Assembly: GCA_963763215.1 (NCBI GenBank)
Contig: CAVXNX010000030.1
Location: 62,001-126,000, forward strand
Source of the DNA: DASQZK01 sp963763215
GTDB taxonomy: Bacteria; Bacteroidota; Bacteroidia; Bacteroidales; GCA-2748055
Direction of reading: 5' to 3'
DNA: 64,000 bases
The stretch's first letter is position 1. Every line of letters starts with the position of its first letter. A model generated the notes under the pieces. That model saw only the letters and a program-made list of their open reading frames with translations. It ran no database searches and had not been told where the DNA came from. This document shows positions 1-10,096 of the stretch, piece by piece. Position numbers and translations under genes: made by a program.

Positions 1-29
1 CAGCCTTCGATATGATCTGAACCACCGTT

Positions 30-1180
30 TTATTTACCGTCATTGCCGGCCCCTTTTCCGGCCATCCAGATCTCCTGGATCTTGTCGAAAAACGCACGCT
101 TCCGGTCACTGCTGATCTCCCAGTCGACCGGGACACTCTGGAACCCCTGGCTGAAGTCCTCTCCGTCCCGCCGGAAATCGAAATAGCCCCACGAAGCGCC
201 CGAGCGAAATGCCTCAATCATGTTATTATCGGGCTTGTCGAAATCATAGTGGTCATCTTCATTGAAAATCACCGGCATGGGATGGTACCCGGGCATCTCC
301 CTGGTGAGTCTGACCATTTCTGCCATACGCGACGGATCATTTACGCCGTTTCCGTGCAAAAGGATAAAATCCGCCACCCTGACAACATTTATCGAAGGGA
401 GGGTATTCCCGTTAAAAGATGCACTGACGGGGTAACGTTGAATCCCTTCTTTTTGCCGTAATCCTGTGCCAGTGTGATGAGTTCGTCAATCCGGTCCGCT
501 TTAACAATGGGTGTTTTGTATGCCTCATTATTGCATTCGTTGGCAATCTCAATCATCACATTCGTATACTTCCTGCTGCTAAGCCAGTCGATCGTTTGGC
601 GCACGGCATTCTTCACTGCTTTCTCTCCGTCGACACGGCCATCCTGGCCAAAATAAAAGATGCCCAGGATGGTCACCATTCCCAGCTCATCGGCCTTATT
701 CATAATTCTCTCAAGCCGGTCCATGTAACCGGCCTGGAGATTGCCGGAGGAGTCGATGGCTGAATTGTACCAGGGCTGATCGGCCGAATATCCCTGGGGG
801 CTTCCGCCCTGGAGATTGATGGTAAAGCCGAGTAAACCATAATCCTTCCATTCATCCATGGCAGCCACAAATTCCGAGGTGTTCCTCTCCGGGTCCCATC
901 TGTGGGTGTCGGGGTAGTCCCACAGATTGACGGTCGCCGGATTGAGGTCATCAAAAATGCCTTGTACCATGCGGCTGTTGGGAAGCAATCCTTCCATGGA
1001 GATGCCGTTCCAGACGACACCCTTCAGGGTGGGCTCGCCGTTGATCAGGATTTTTGTCCCTGAGATCCCAACCGAGGTTTTCCTCATCGGGGTACCGGTG
1101 GCCGTATCAGCGGTGGGACGGTGCGACTGGCATGTGGAAATCCCAATCACGGTTATCCAAAGAAAAACAGTTCGTTTCAT
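30..1180 (-). CDS. Clan GH-A (TIM-barrel) glycoside hydrolase lipoprotein, frameshifted
   Basis: Likely hydrolyses a polysaccharide or oligosaccharide at the cell surface or in the periplasm. The N-terminus is a lipoprotein signal with the lipobox ISTC (Cys about 17). The body reads as a (beta/alpha)8 barrel: IEIANECN carries the probable acid/base Glu, and PVIFNEDDHYDF near the C-terminus carries the probable nucleophile Glu. This Asn-Glu plus later Glu layout is the clan GH-A pattern; I cannot assign a GH family. The protein runs in one frame to about position 415-435, hits a stop, and resumes in another frame through SFNGNTLPSINVV and then ADFILLHGNGVND, so one indel splits it. It starts 18 bp after the ThuA-like gene and is probably cotranscribed with it. 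Substrate unknown. Confidence 0.7.
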
Positions 1181-1198
1181 AATGAGTATCCCTTCCGT

Positions 1199-1957
1199 TT
1201 AATCCTGTTTTGTTACCCATTTGACGGCTCTCCTGAGGATTGTGTGGTATTCGGGGGCCTGGTACGAATCAGGGCCGTGACCCAGGAGCGACTGGAATAT
1301 CCTGGCCTTCCCGTAGCAATAGACCCAGGCCAGCGGTTCTTCCCTGCCGGAGGTCTTCGAGTGGGCCGAATAGAGGGGTTTCAGACTCATATCCCCCACC
1401 TGGTTGAAATACAATTCGTCAACGGTTTCAAATGACGGAAGATCGTGGGTGATGTAATGCTTTAACCCGGTGATGTTGACGGTGAAGGGACCGTAGGCGT
1501 CATGTGCGCTCGGACCGTCATGGTCCCAGACACGCCTGACGATGTTCCGGTATTCGGGCCAGTCGGATTGCCCGGCGCCCGGAAGGGACTTGTGGAACGC
1601 CCCGTTAGAAAAATGCAGGACGATGAGACCGCCGCCATTTCCGAGATAAGAAACGAAACCAGCCCTGGCATATTCGCTCAGTCCGTGCGGGTCCTCCCAG
1701 TTGCAGTAATTCAGGACGATGAAGTCATAATCGTTGACCGAGACATCCCGCAGGATTTCCGGATCGGTGGAGATGGTGATCAGGGAAAGGGAGTCCTTTT
1801 CAAGGATGTCTTTGATGACCGGCGTGGTTTCTTTCCAATGGTGAGCCGGGTGATCGTTCCCCGTGATGAGGAGTCCTTTCAAAGGCCGCTTCTCATTCCG
1901 GCTGCAGGTCGCAAGGGTCAGAACGATGATTGGAAGAATGAACAGGATCTTTTTCAT
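1199..1957 (-). CDS. ThuA-like domain lipoprotein
   Basis: A 252-residue lipoprotein with the lipobox LATC (Cys about 18) followed by a ThuA-like, class I glutamine-amidotransferase-fold domain. Features typical of the family are GLLITGNDHPAHHWKET near the start, the GGGLIVLHFSNGAF segment and a late HGPDSYQ. ThuA-like proteins are linked to sugar (originally trehalose) utilisation and are common beside glycosidases and dehydrogenases in Bacteroidota; their biochemical activity is mostly unproven. It lies upstream of the GH-A glycosidase, 18 bp apart on the same strand, which supports a carbohydrate role. The length is normal for the family and the frame is intact. Confidence 0.85.
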   Translation of the reverse strand: MKKILFILPIIVLTLATCSRNEKRPLKGLLITGNDHPAHHWKETTPVIKDILEKDSLSLITISTDPEILRDVSVNDYDFIVLNYCNWEDPHGLSEYARAGFVSYLGNGGGLIVLHFSNGAFHKSLPGAGQSDWPEYRNIVRRVWDHDGPSAHDAYGPFTVNITGLKHYITHDLPSFETVDELYFNQVGDMSLKPLYSAHSKTSGREEPLAWVYCYGKARIFQSLLGHGPDSYQAPEYHTILRRAVKWVTKQD

Positions 1958-2058
1958 AGGTGTAATCTGGAAGGTTGTTTACGTAAAAATACATTTAACC
2001 CGGGTCAAAATGAAATTTTTTTGACTACTTTCGGGGCATACTCAAGTTGAGAAACCGG

Positions 2059-2577
2059 ATGAACGAAATCGAAAAAACCACCATCGAGGGGTTTGTCATC
2101 AGGAAGGCAACCCCCGACGATTCGGGCCTCATCCTCGAATTCATCAGGAAGCTGGCCGAATATGAACGCCTGAGCCATGAAGTCGTTGCCTCCGAAGAGG
2201 ATATTCAAAAGTACATTTTCAGTGATCAGGCTGTTGCCGAAGTGATCATTGGCTGTTACCATGAGAAGCCTGTTGGTTTTGCCTTGTTCTTTCATAATTT
2301 CTCCACTTTTCTCGGCAAACCCGGGATCTACCTTGAAGATCTTTTCGTTCTCAGCGAATACCGTGGTCAAGGCTTTGGAAAAAAGTTGCTTACCTGGCTT
2401 GCGCAACTGGCCGTGGAACGAAATTGCGGACGCCTGGAATGGGCCGTTCTGGACTGGAACGAACCCTCAATCCGGTTTTACGAGTCGCTCGGGGCCCATA
2501 TCATGAAAGAATGGCTGATCAACCGGCTCACCGGTGATACGCTGGAGTCGGTGGCCAGGCAGTTCAAAGCGTCATAA
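2059..2577 (+). CDS. GNAT-family N-acetyltransferase (diamine/SAT1-like)
   Basis: About 172 residues. It transfers an acetyl group from acetyl-CoA to an amine. The acetyl-CoA pyrophosphate loop is visible as EYRGQGFG (consensus R/QxxGxG/A), preceded by the beta-4 strand IYLEDLFVLSEY, with WAVLDWNEPSIRFYESLGA as the C-terminal motif B. This arrangement resembles the spermidine/spermine acetyltransferase (SAT1) branch, but the substrate is not provable from sequence. I choose the ATG at 2059; a TTG at 2047 would add four residues (MRNR) and is less likely. It is transcribed divergently from the ThuA-like gene. A TACTTTCG box (2030-2037), one mismatch from TAnnTTTG, lies in the shared upstream region. 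Confidence 0.85.
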   Translation: MNEIEKTTIEGFVIRKATPDDSGLILEFIRKLAEYERLSHEVVASEEDIQKYIFSDQAVAEVIIGCYHEKPVGFALFFHNFSTFLGKPGIYLEDLFVLSEYRGQGFGKKLLTWLAQLAVERNCGRLEWAVLDWNEPSIRFYESLGAHIMKEWLINRLTGDTLESVARQFKAS

Positions 2578-2687
2578 CCGTACGCCATTTTCCCACAACT
2601 TTCTGACTTTCCTTTCGTATAACCCCATTGAATCCCACCCCGGTTTGTACCGTGTTTGGTTATTCAGTGCCCATGGAGTCATAAGAC

Positions 2688-4754
2688 ATGATTATGCAAG
2701 GACGGATTGTTCTCATGGCAGTGGTTTTGGCATCACTGATCTATTTACCTGTTTCCATTGCATATGCTGGGATTCGTGTCGATGATGGCCGGTCAGTGGC
2801 AGCTATCTCTCCAGACTTTGCCGAAAGCCTTCCGACCGATGATCCGCGGCACGCTCTGGAAACCGCCTTCTTGCGTGCAGAAACTGATCTGAATTCCGGA
2901 AATTACCGGCATGCGATAAGGACCCTGAATGATGTGGTCGATTCCCTGAACATCCCCATTCCCGATAGTTTGTTGTCACAGTTCTTTTATTTCCGTGGAA
3001 CAGCCAGGTTACATCTCGGGATGTTTCAAAAAGCCGGCGACGATTTCCGGAACCTCTACAAGAGAGCCAGGGTGGACGGAGATACATCGTTCATGATGCA
3101 GGCTGTGATCAACCAGGCAGAAGTGTACCTGCGAACGGGCGACTATGACAAGTCAATGGACGTTAACCAGCAATGCCTGATCCTGGCAGGGAATCGTTAT
3201 GATACTGCGTCGCTGGCCATCATCTTCTATAATCTCGGCAACCTTTACGGCGATCTTTCCCGTTACGATTCGGCGGAGAATTATTTCCGGAAATCCTACA
3301 CTCTGCATTGTGGGCGGAAAGACACCTCGGGCCTCATTCTGACGCTCATCAGCATGGCATCCATGGAGCGGGCGATGAATCACTATGAGACGGCCCGGGA
3401 TTACGATCAGCGCGCCTGGCATTACTCCAGGACCTCGGGCAGACACTTCCATCGGCTTCAAATCCTGGAGGGACTTGGCCAGGATTATACGCAGATTCAC
3501 GATTATGCCAACGCGGAAAAATATCTCAGAAGGGCGCTCAATCTGAACCAGCCGGAAAATAACCTCTACTTCACTTCGCATATCATGCACAGCCTTGCCC
3601 AGGTTTTCCTGGAAAGCGGGAGGACCGACAGCGCATCGGTTTATCTTGCTGACGGGATGAAGCTGGCCGGGCAGATCAGCAATAAGGAACTCCTCATGCA
3701 TTATTACCGGACCCTGGCCGATCTCGATGTTGTGAATAAGGATTATCGCGGTGCACTTGAACATTACACCCAGTATCGCAACTATTACGATTCCCTGAAC
3801 AATGAGCTGACCCGGTCGAAAATCGCGGATCTGCAGTTGCAATTCCAGGACGACCTGCACGAGGATGAAATCCATGATCTCAAGGTCAATCATGAACTGC
3901 TACAACTCAAGATCAGGAAGGCTAAACTTGAAAGGATCATTTTACTTCTCATCATCTTTTTCGGGATCATCGTAATCTTTGCCATCGGCATCCTCTACCG
4001 GAATGCAAGACGTGCGGAACGGATCGTTGAGAAAAAGAACGAGGAACTCGCCGAGGCCGTCGCCATCAAAAACAAGTTGTTTTCGATCGTTGCACATGAT
4101 CTTAAAAATCCATTGAATGCCATCATCGGGTTTTCATCCCTGCTCGCCGAAGGAGGCAACAGGGATGAGGAGAAGGTGGTCCGGTATGCCGAGCGCATCA
4201 GGAATTCGGGTCTGCAGGGCTCCGGGATGATCGAAAAATTGCTCGAATGGTCGCGTCTCAATCTCAATGATATCCACCTCGATATCCGCCAGGACAGTGT
4301 TTACGATACCTCCATGAGGGCCTGCCATTCGGTCAGAAATGTGGCGGCGATCAAGGGTATTGCCATTGAAAATCATATCCCTCTCGGAACTTCAGCCGCC
4401 TTCGACAGTTATTCCATCGAAAGTGTCCTGCGAAACCTGTTATCCAACGCCATTAAATATTCGCCCGAGAACAGTGTCATCCATCTTTTTGCGGAGGAGC
4501 GTGAAGGAGTGATCGTCATCAGCGTCGCCGACAGGGGGACCGGGATATCGCCGGAAATCCAGGAAAAGATCTTCGATGAAAAAAACATTTTTTCGGTGCC
4601 CGGGACCCGAAGTGAGAAAGGGACAGGGCTGGGAATGATCCTTTCCAGGGAATTCGTCGTGCGAAATAACGGCGAAATCTGGTTCGAGTCGACGCCCGGT
4701 GAGGGCACGCGGTTCTCGTTCTCCCTGCCGGGCGGTAACATTCCGGCCGCCTAA
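2688..4754 (+). CDS. TPR-containing sensor histidine kinase
   Basis: 688 residues. There is an N-terminal signal or anchor (residues 1-28), then about 300 residues of tetratricopeptide-type helical repeats outside the cytoplasm, a helix rich in Lys/Glu, and one transmembrane segment near residues 407-428. The HisKA domain follows with the phospho-acceptor His in VAHDLKNPLNAI (about residue 470). The C-terminal HATPase_c domain has N-box NLLSNAIKYSP, G1 DRGTGI and G2 GTGLGM. It should autophosphorylate and signal to a response regulator, but none is encoded next to it. TPR sensor kinases of this type are common in Bacteroidota; the signal is unknown. A second ATG at 2694 is a possible start. 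Confidence 0.9.
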   Translation: MIMQGRIVLMAVVLASLIYLPVSIAYAGIRVDDGRSVAAISPDFAESLPTDDPRHALETAFLRAETDLNSGNYRHAIRTLNDVVDSLNIPIPDSLLSQFFYFRGTARLHLGMFQKAGDDFRNLYKRARVDGDTSFMMQAVINQAEVYLRTGDYDKSMDVNQQCLILAGNRYDTASLAIIFYNLGNLYGDLSRYDSAENYFRKSYTLHCGRKDTSGLILTLISMASMERAMNHYETARDYDQRAWHYSRTSGRHFHRLQILEGLGQDYTQIHDYANAEKYLRRALNLNQPENNLYFTSHIMHSLAQVFLESGRTDSASVYLADGMKLAGQISNKELLMHYYRTLADLDVVNKDYRGALEHYTQYRNYYDSLNNELTRSKIADLQLQFQDDLHEDEIHDLKVNHELLQLKIRKAKLERIILLLIIFFGIIVIFAIGILYRNARRAERIVEKKNEELAEAVAIKNKLFSIVAHDLKNPLNAIIGFSSLLAEGGNRDEEKVVRYAERIRNSGLQGSGMIEKLLEWSRLNLNDIHLDIRQDSVYDTSMRACHSVRNVAAIKGIAIENHIPLGTSAAFDSYSIESVLRNLLSNAIKYSPENSVIHLFAEEREGVIVISVADRGTGISPEIQEKIFDEKNIFSVPGTRSEKGTGLGMILSREFVVRNNGEIWFESTPGEGTRFSFSLPGGNIPAA

Positions 4755-4796
4755 ACAATCGGGCGTCTTTACTGTTTGAATCAGAAACAATTTCCC

Positions 4797-5723
4797 ATGA
4801 AATGGACCTTTGAAAACATTCCCGACCTAACCGGGAAACTCATCATTGTGACCGGAGCCAATAGCGGGCTCGGGTACTGGACAACCTTTCACCTGGCCTC
4901 GCATCACGCCGAGGTCATCATGGCCTGCCGGGATACCATCAAGGGTAAAAAGGCCGCCGAAAAGATCCGCTCTGGCGCCCCCGGTGCCAGACTGCACGTG
5001 AGGAAGCTTGACCTTGCCGACCTGGATTCCATCCGCGTTTTTTCGGCGCAGGTTCATAAGGATTTCAAAAGGCTGGATATCCTGGTGAATAATGCCGGCG
5101 TGATGGCCATACCTGAGCGCCGGACCCGGCAGGGTTTTGAGATGCAATTCGGAACCAATCATCTGGGGCACTTTGTGCTGACCGCCCTGCTTTTTGATTT
5201 GCTGAAAAAGAAGGCCGGCTCGCGTGTGGTCACCGTCTCGAGCCTCATGCACAAACGGGGCACCATCCGGTTCGAAGACCTGAACTGGGAAAAGGATTAC
5301 TCCAAATGGAAAGCCTACGGACAGAGCAAACTGGCCAACCTTCTGTTTATGCGTGAGCTCGACAAAAAGATCAGGTCGGCCGGAAAAGATGTGCTTTCCC
5401 TGGCCAGTCATCCCGGCTGGGCATCAACCAATCTCCAAACGAAGGGACCCTCGATGGAGGGATCAAAACTGATGATCTGGCTGAATGACATTGGAAACAA
5501 ACTTCTCGCCCAATCTGCTGAGATGGGAGCCCTGCCCACCCTTTATGCTGCCACCTCACCCGATGCGGAGGGAGGAAGATATTATGGCCCTTCGGGAATG
5601 AGCGGCTTACGGGGTTTTCCCCATGAGGAAAAGATCGATCCGGAAAAAGCCGATATGGACTCTGCCAAAAAATTGTGGGATGCCAGCGAGAAACTGACCG
5701 GCATTGGATTCAGAGTGAACTGA
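4797..5723 (+). CDS. Short-chain dehydrogenase/reductase (retinol-dehydrogenase-like SDR)
   Basis: 308 residues. An NAD(P)-dependent oxidoreductase with a Rossmann fold: the nucleotide-binding motif TGANSGLG is near residues 19-26, NNAG follows about 75 residues later, the catalytic Ser is in VTVSSLMH and the catalytic Tyr/Lys pair is in YGQSKLAN. These are all diagnostic of classical SDRs, and the insertion after SSLMHKRG resembles the retinol dehydrogenase/protochlorophyllide reductase-like branch. The substrate cannot be deduced. I prefer the ATG at 4797 to an upstream TTG at 4776 because the protein then starts just before the Rossmann fold. It lies 42 bp after the sensor kinase and may share its transcript. 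Confidence 0.88.
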   Translation: MKWTFENIPDLTGKLIIVTGANSGLGYWTTFHLASHHAEVIMACRDTIKGKKAAEKIRSGAPGARLHVRKLDLADLDSIRVFSAQVHKDFKRLDILVNNAGVMAIPERRTRQGFEMQFGTNHLGHFVLTALLFDLLKKKAGSRVVTVSSLMHKRGTIRFEDLNWEKDYSKWKAYGQSKLANLLFMRELDKKIRSAGKDVLSLASHPGWASTNLQTKGPSMEGSKLMIWLNDIGNKLLAQSAEMGALPTLYAATSPDAEGGRYYGPSGMSGLRGFPHEEKIDPEKADMDSAKKLWDASEKLTGIGFRVN

Positions 5724-5853
5724 TTTCACTTCAGTTGCTGGATGAAGCGACTGTCCGCTTTCCCGGTGGCGGATGGGGTGTGCTTTGATGTAAACAGTTG
5801 GTTTATTGGAATAAAATCCGAATCATCCTGGTGGATAATTCAATGATTATTCA

Positions 5854-5861
5854 TAATTTTG
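5854..5861 (+). promoter_or_regulatory. Bacteroidota -7 promoter box (TAATTTTG)
   Basis: A perfect match to the Bacteroidota -7 consensus TAnnTTTG, in the gap upstream of the MATE gene. No convincing TTTG element lies 19-21 nt upstream, so the call is tentative. A 22-codon ATG ORF begins shortly after (about 5887) and stops before the MATE start; it looks like chance. Confidence 0.4.
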
Positions 5862-6007
5862 TCTTTAGAATAAAACAGTACGCCCGATGAAAATTGTGTT
5901 CTCATATCCATTTACATTTCCGCCGGTGACTTTCCCGGTCATTGTTTGCGGATGATCCTTCCATTACCTCACAGAACACATTTTTTCAAATTGAAATTCT
6001 TCATACC

Positions 6008-7448
6008 ATGTCGGGCAAATATCTCCGGAATCTGGGAATGCGATCCATCTTTATTTCCTCCCGAAAGGGGGGGATATGGAAAGATTTACGTGAAGCTTTA
6101 GCTGGCAATGACCGTGATTTTACAACGATAAGGCTGCGCCGGGCCATTTTTCTGCTGGCATTGCCCATGGTGCTGGAGATGATCATGGAATCGGTCTTTG
6201 CTGTTGCCGATATTTATTTTGTATCGCAATTGGGCGCCGATGCCATAGCCACGGTCGGTCTGACGGAGTCGATGATGACCCTTGTCTATGCTCTTGGTTT
6301 CGGACTGAGTGTTTCCACCACGGCGCTTGTTTCGAGGCGGATCGGGGAGAAAAAGCGCGATATGGCTTCCTTCACTGCGGTCCAGGCCATAGTGGCGTCG
6401 ATGATTTTTTCCTTGTTCATTGCAGTTCCCGGCTTGCTTTTCCCATCGCAACTACTGACACTCATGGGGGCCTCTCCGGGGGTTGCACGGAGGTACCGGC
6501 TGTACCCGATGATCCTCCTGGGCTCGAACGGGATCATCATGTTACTTTTCATCATCAATGCTGTTTTCCGGAGCTCCGGTGATGCGGCGGTTTCCATGCG
6601 GGTATTGTTCATTGCCAACTCCTGAACATCATCCTTGATCCATGCCTGATCTTCGGCATCGGACCTCTTCCCGGGATGGGCATTGCCGGTGCGGCCCTGG
6701 CAACGACAGTGGGCCGTGGCATTGGAGTGGTTTACCAGTTTTATCTTCTGTTGACAGGGAACCGGAGAATACGCATCAGGGCCAGGCATTTCAGAGTTTC
6801 CTTCCGGATCATTGCCAGGCTCGTCAGATTGTCATTGGGAGGGATCGGACAGAATATTATCGCGACGTCCAGCTGGATCTTCATGGTGAGGATCATCGCC
6901 GGCTTCGGGAGCGAGGTGCTGGCCGGATATACCATTGCTATCCGGATCGTGATCTTCACTCTCCTTCCTTCATGGGGGCTCGCCAATGCGGCGGCTACAT
7001 TGGTGGGCCAGAACCTGGGTGCAAAAAAACCCTCACGGGCAGAAGTTCGGTTTGGACAACCGGGTTTGTGAATATGGGCCTGCTCGGATCCCTGTCGATC
7101 TTTCTGATCTCCCATGCAGGCACCCTCGTGGCCTTCTTCAGTACCGAAGATGCCGTGGTTTCCGCAGGGGTCGATTGCCTGAGGATGATCAGCTATGGCT
7201 TCATTTTTTATGCCCTGGGTATGGTGATGATACAGGCATTCAATGGTGCAGGGGATACGGCCACTCCGACCTGGATGAACTTTTTCTGCTTCTGGATGCT
7301 TGAGATTCCCCTGGCATGGATTCTTTCAATCCTTGCCGGGATGGAGGAAAAGGGGGTCTATCTGGCCATCATCATTGCCGAATCCACCCTCGCTCTGGTC
7401 GCCATGCTGATGTTCCGCAGGGGGAAGTGGAAATTGAGGGAAGTCTGA
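6008..7448 (+). CDS. MATE-family multidrug/organic cation efflux transporter, frameshifted twice
   Basis: A Na+- or H+-coupled inner-membrane exporter of about 480 residues once the frames are joined. The first segment begins after a charged leader and has the MATE helices ALPMVLEMIMESVF and LVSRRIGEKKRDMA. It ends at a stop near 6625, but the next frame continues at once with LNIILDPCLIFGIGPLPGMG, which is a classic MATE segment. A second shift near 7035-7050 (AKKPSRAE, then SVWTTGFVNMG) moves to the third frame, which carries the last helices. Both breaks look like single missing bases, so I read this as one gene. Upstream ATGs or an ATG further in (MRSIFIS) are possible alternative starts. 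Confidence 0.8.
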
Positions 7449-7492
7449 TAACCCATTCGTCCTTCCGGAATATAAAAAAACAGGGGTATAAG

Positions 7493-7543
7493 CAACGACC
7501 CTTCGGATGCAAGCCCTGAGGGCAGCCGAAGGGTCGTTGTTTT
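7493..7543. terminator. Bidirectional terminator hairpin between convergent genes
   Basis: A perfect 14-bp stem, CAACGACCCTTCGG (7493-7506) with CCGAAGGGTCGTTG (7526-7539), encloses a smaller GCCC/GGGC hairpin and is followed by TTTT on the plus strand. It sits exactly between the convergent MATE and phospholipase-D-like genes and could stop transcription from both sides. Confidence 0.75.
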
Positions 7544-7587
7544 ACTCCTGCGATCCGGTTTATGAATCACCGTTTAGTCGCGACCGG

Positions 7588-10089
7588 TCAGCGTTTCACC
7601 ACGATCTTCCGGTTAATCATTCCTTCAGAGGTATCGATCCGGATGAAGTAAACGCCATTGGCCAGGTTTTCCGTATCAATCCTGAGCGGATAGCCGCTGA
7701 CATCCTTCCTACTGATCACGATCCTGCCGCTGATATCCGAGATGCTGATGGCGTTGACCTTCAGATCCGGGTTGTCGATTCTCAGGTTGACGTAACCGCT
7801 GGTGGGATTCGGGTAAACACGGATGGCGGCGTTGAGCTCATTCTGACCGATCCCGGCGGGTTTCTGGACGAGAACAACGGCGATGGCTGAGTCACAGAGC
7901 GAAGGATTACTGACCAAACATACCTTGTATGAAATGGTGTCCAGATTATTGTTAAATCCGGCATCGGGCAGGTAAGTGATCGACTTGTCGGTTTCCAACT
8001 GTGCTGTTCCGTTGGCCGGCTGCCTGGTAATATCAATGGTGAAGGCCGACGGGATCTGATCATTGGCGGTAACCGGCAGGTTGACCGAGCTGCCTTCAGT
8101 CAGTGAGACGTAGTCGTTCGCCAGAACGGGGGCGTCGACAATGAGAAGACCGTTGCTAAACCGGGCGACAAAATCCTGGTAATAGATGTTCGCCAGGGTG
8201 GCGTCGTGAATGACCAGCGTATTTTCATCGTTCCGCAGATCGGCCGAAGAGCTCCAGTTGTGGGAACCCGTGAGGACGAGCGGATCGGAACCCGGGTCAC
8301 CCTGATCAACGATCATGTATTTATCATGCATGATACCGGTTTCGCCGGTTTCCCTGAAGTTTTGCGCCAGGGCCTGCTTCAGCGTGTTGACTACGGTCTC
8401 GGAACTGTTCTCCTTGACATACACGAGGACTTTTGAATCCACGCCGGCGCCGGCTTTGTCACTGATGGCATAGCCCAGGTCGGTTTTGGTGATCAGCATC
8501 GTGGCGATGGAGAGATCGTGATCCGCGGTTTTCAGGTTGTCCAGGATCCTTGAATTCACCTGGTCGGAGGGACTGAAATAACATTCGACATTTTTTCCGC
8601 CGATGATGAACTGGTGCGGGGTGTTGTTGCTCTTGTCGGGGCCGAATTTTGATGCAAGCGGATCGGGCTGGAGCCCTTCACTTCCGAACATCTCGTTAAA
8701 TTCGAGGGTGTAGGCCAGGGCAAGACTTTTATCCTGGATAATGATGACGTTGTTCGGATCCGTGTTGATCTGCCCGTCGGTGAAGTTCGTCGATCCGGTC
8801 CACACGATCGGATCATTGGCATCGGTGGAATGAGCGTCGATGATGACAAATTTGTTGTGCATGATGCCGTAAACGGGGTAGTTTGAAATCGGACTTGCCA
8901 TTTTGCCGATACTGGCATTGAGGTTTTCCACTCCGGAAGCGTCGATGTTCGAATCGTAGACGACCCTGATACTGACACCACGGTCATAGGCGGCGTTCAT
9001 GGCAGCGGTAATGTTTGATATGCCCGAGTTGTTGAAATTATAGATGGCCATATCGATCGAATATCTGGCCCGGTTGATATAGCTGATGAGGGTGTCGTCG
9101 ATGGCATGGTCGAGCTGGATGGCTTCTGTACCGGTTGAGACGGAATGATCCACAGCCCGGTTGAAGTAGGCCTGCATCTTCCCGGACGATTCCGACCGCG
9201 TGACGTATACACCCACCGTTGCCCTTGTCGTATCCTCGCCCATCACTGAGAACGGCTGAACATAATAGACTTCTGACGGGCCGGCACCACTGACGGACAC
9301 GCCGTGGGTTGTCCCGGTCCCGGTTCCGGCGAGAACCCCGAGTTCCATATCCGGCGTGTTCCCGTAAAAAGCCTCGGAGGAACCGTCAACGTCGGTCTCC
9401 CAGCTCAGGTCGAAGCCTGTCATGGAAAGGTTGCTGAGGGTGACGGCCGTCGTCAGGTTTATCGGACTTTCAGGCATGATATCGGTGAGCCCGCGGACCA
9501 GGATCTGGTTATAACTTAAATACTGTGAGAGGATCCCGGTAATCGTGACAAGGCCTGATGGCAGCGGCTTATCCACGAAGACACTTTCGGTGGTGCTGAC
9601 CCGGACCTCGCCCGGTTCCCCGTTGGCGGTGAAAAAATAATTACTTTTGCCGACGATGATCGTGCCGGGGCTGTCGAAGGTGGCATCTTTGATCTGTACG
9701 AGTTGCCCCTCATATGCATCACCGAGCTGGCCGGGGGTGAGGATCACCGGGGCGGGCAGGTCATTCTCCGTTGAATTGACCGTGACACTGGCCACCGGGT
9801 CCAATTCGAGGAGGTTGTTGTAGTCTTTCAGGGTGCCGGTAACGGTTATCTCATCGCCGGGGTTCAGGTTACCGACCAGGGAACCATAAGCGGCGAGGCC
9901 GCCGGTACCATCCTGGAAATACCTGATCAGGCCCAGTTCGGAGCCATTGGTCACGATGCCGTGAACGGTCACTGTGGCTCCCGCGCCGGCCTGCCGGGCC
10001 TGGCTGATGGTGATGGTTTGCGAATAGGTGCTGAAGGTCAGCAATAAACCGGTTAGTACGGATAGATATTTGATCATGATGGTTAACAT
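7588..10089 (-). CDS. Secreted phospholipase-D-fold (two HKD) protein with OB-like and Ig-like domains and a T9SS sorting signal
   Basis: 833 residues. After a Sec signal peptide (ending about YSQ) comes an OB-fold-like region (about 25-205), then an FN3-like stretch, then two phospholipase-D halves. Both HKD motifs are complete: HNKFVIID with WTGSTNFTDG (about residue 408) and HDKYMIVD with LTGSHNWSSS (about residue 586). A bacterial Ig/cadherin-like domain (about 660-740) precedes a T9SS C-terminal sorting domain (VYPNPTSGYVNLRI to NRKIVVKR). PLD-fold enzymes cleave phosphodiesters in lipids or nucleic acids; the OB-like module tilts me towards a secreted nuclease, but this is inference. 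The gene lies 7 bp after the TonB receptor on the same strand, so the two are almost certainly cotranscribed. An ATG at 10077 (MIKYLSV) may be the true start. Confidence 0.88.
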   Translation of the reverse strand: MLTIMIKYLSVLTGLLLTFSTYSQTITISQARQAGAGATVTVHGIVTNGSELGLIRYFQDGTGGLAAYGSLVGNLNPGDEITVTGTLKDYNNLLELDPVASVTVNSTENDLPAPVILTPGQLGDAYEGQLVQIKDATFDSPGTIIVGKSNYFFTANGEPGEVRVSTTESVFVDKPLPSGLVTITGILSQYLSYNQILVRGLTDIMPESPINLTTAVTLSNLSMTGFDLSWETDVDGSSEAFYGNTPDMELGVLAGTGTGTTHGVSVSGAGPSEVYYVQPFSVMGEDTTRATVGVYVTRSESSGKMQAYFNRAVDHSVSTGTEAIQLDHAIDDTLISYINRARYSIDMAIYNFNNSGISNITAAMNAAYDRGVSIRVVYDSNIDASGVENLNASIGKMASPISNYPVYGIMHNKFVIIDAHSTDANDPIVWTGSTNFTDGQINTDPNNVIIIQDKSLALAYTLEFNEMFGSEGLQPDPLASKFGPDKSNNTPHQFIIGGKNVECYFSPSDQVNSRILDNLKTADHDLSIATMLITKTDLGYAISDKAGAGVDSKVLVYVKENSSETVVNTLKQALAQNFRETGETGIMHDKYMIVDQGDPGSDPLVLTGSHNWSSSADLRNDENTLVIHDATLANIYYQDFVARFSNGLLIVDAPVLANDYVSLTEGSSVNLPVTANDQIPSAFTIDITRQPANGTAQLETDKSITYLPDAGFNNNLDTISYKVCLVSNPSLCDSAIAVVLVQKPAGIGQNELNAAIRVYPNPTSGYVNLRIDNPDLKVNAISISDISGRIVISRKDVSGYPLRIDTENLANGVYFIRIDTSEGMINRKIVVKR

Positions 10090-10096
10090 TTAATGT

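Noticed and set aside
5887..5955. Short 22-codon ORF upstream of the MATE gene
   Set aside because: It has no family features or clear start context and overlaps the expected leader; likely chance.
6642..7071. Separate small genes inside the MATE region
   Set aside because: The fragments align end to end as one transporter across two frameshifts and do not stand as independent genes.
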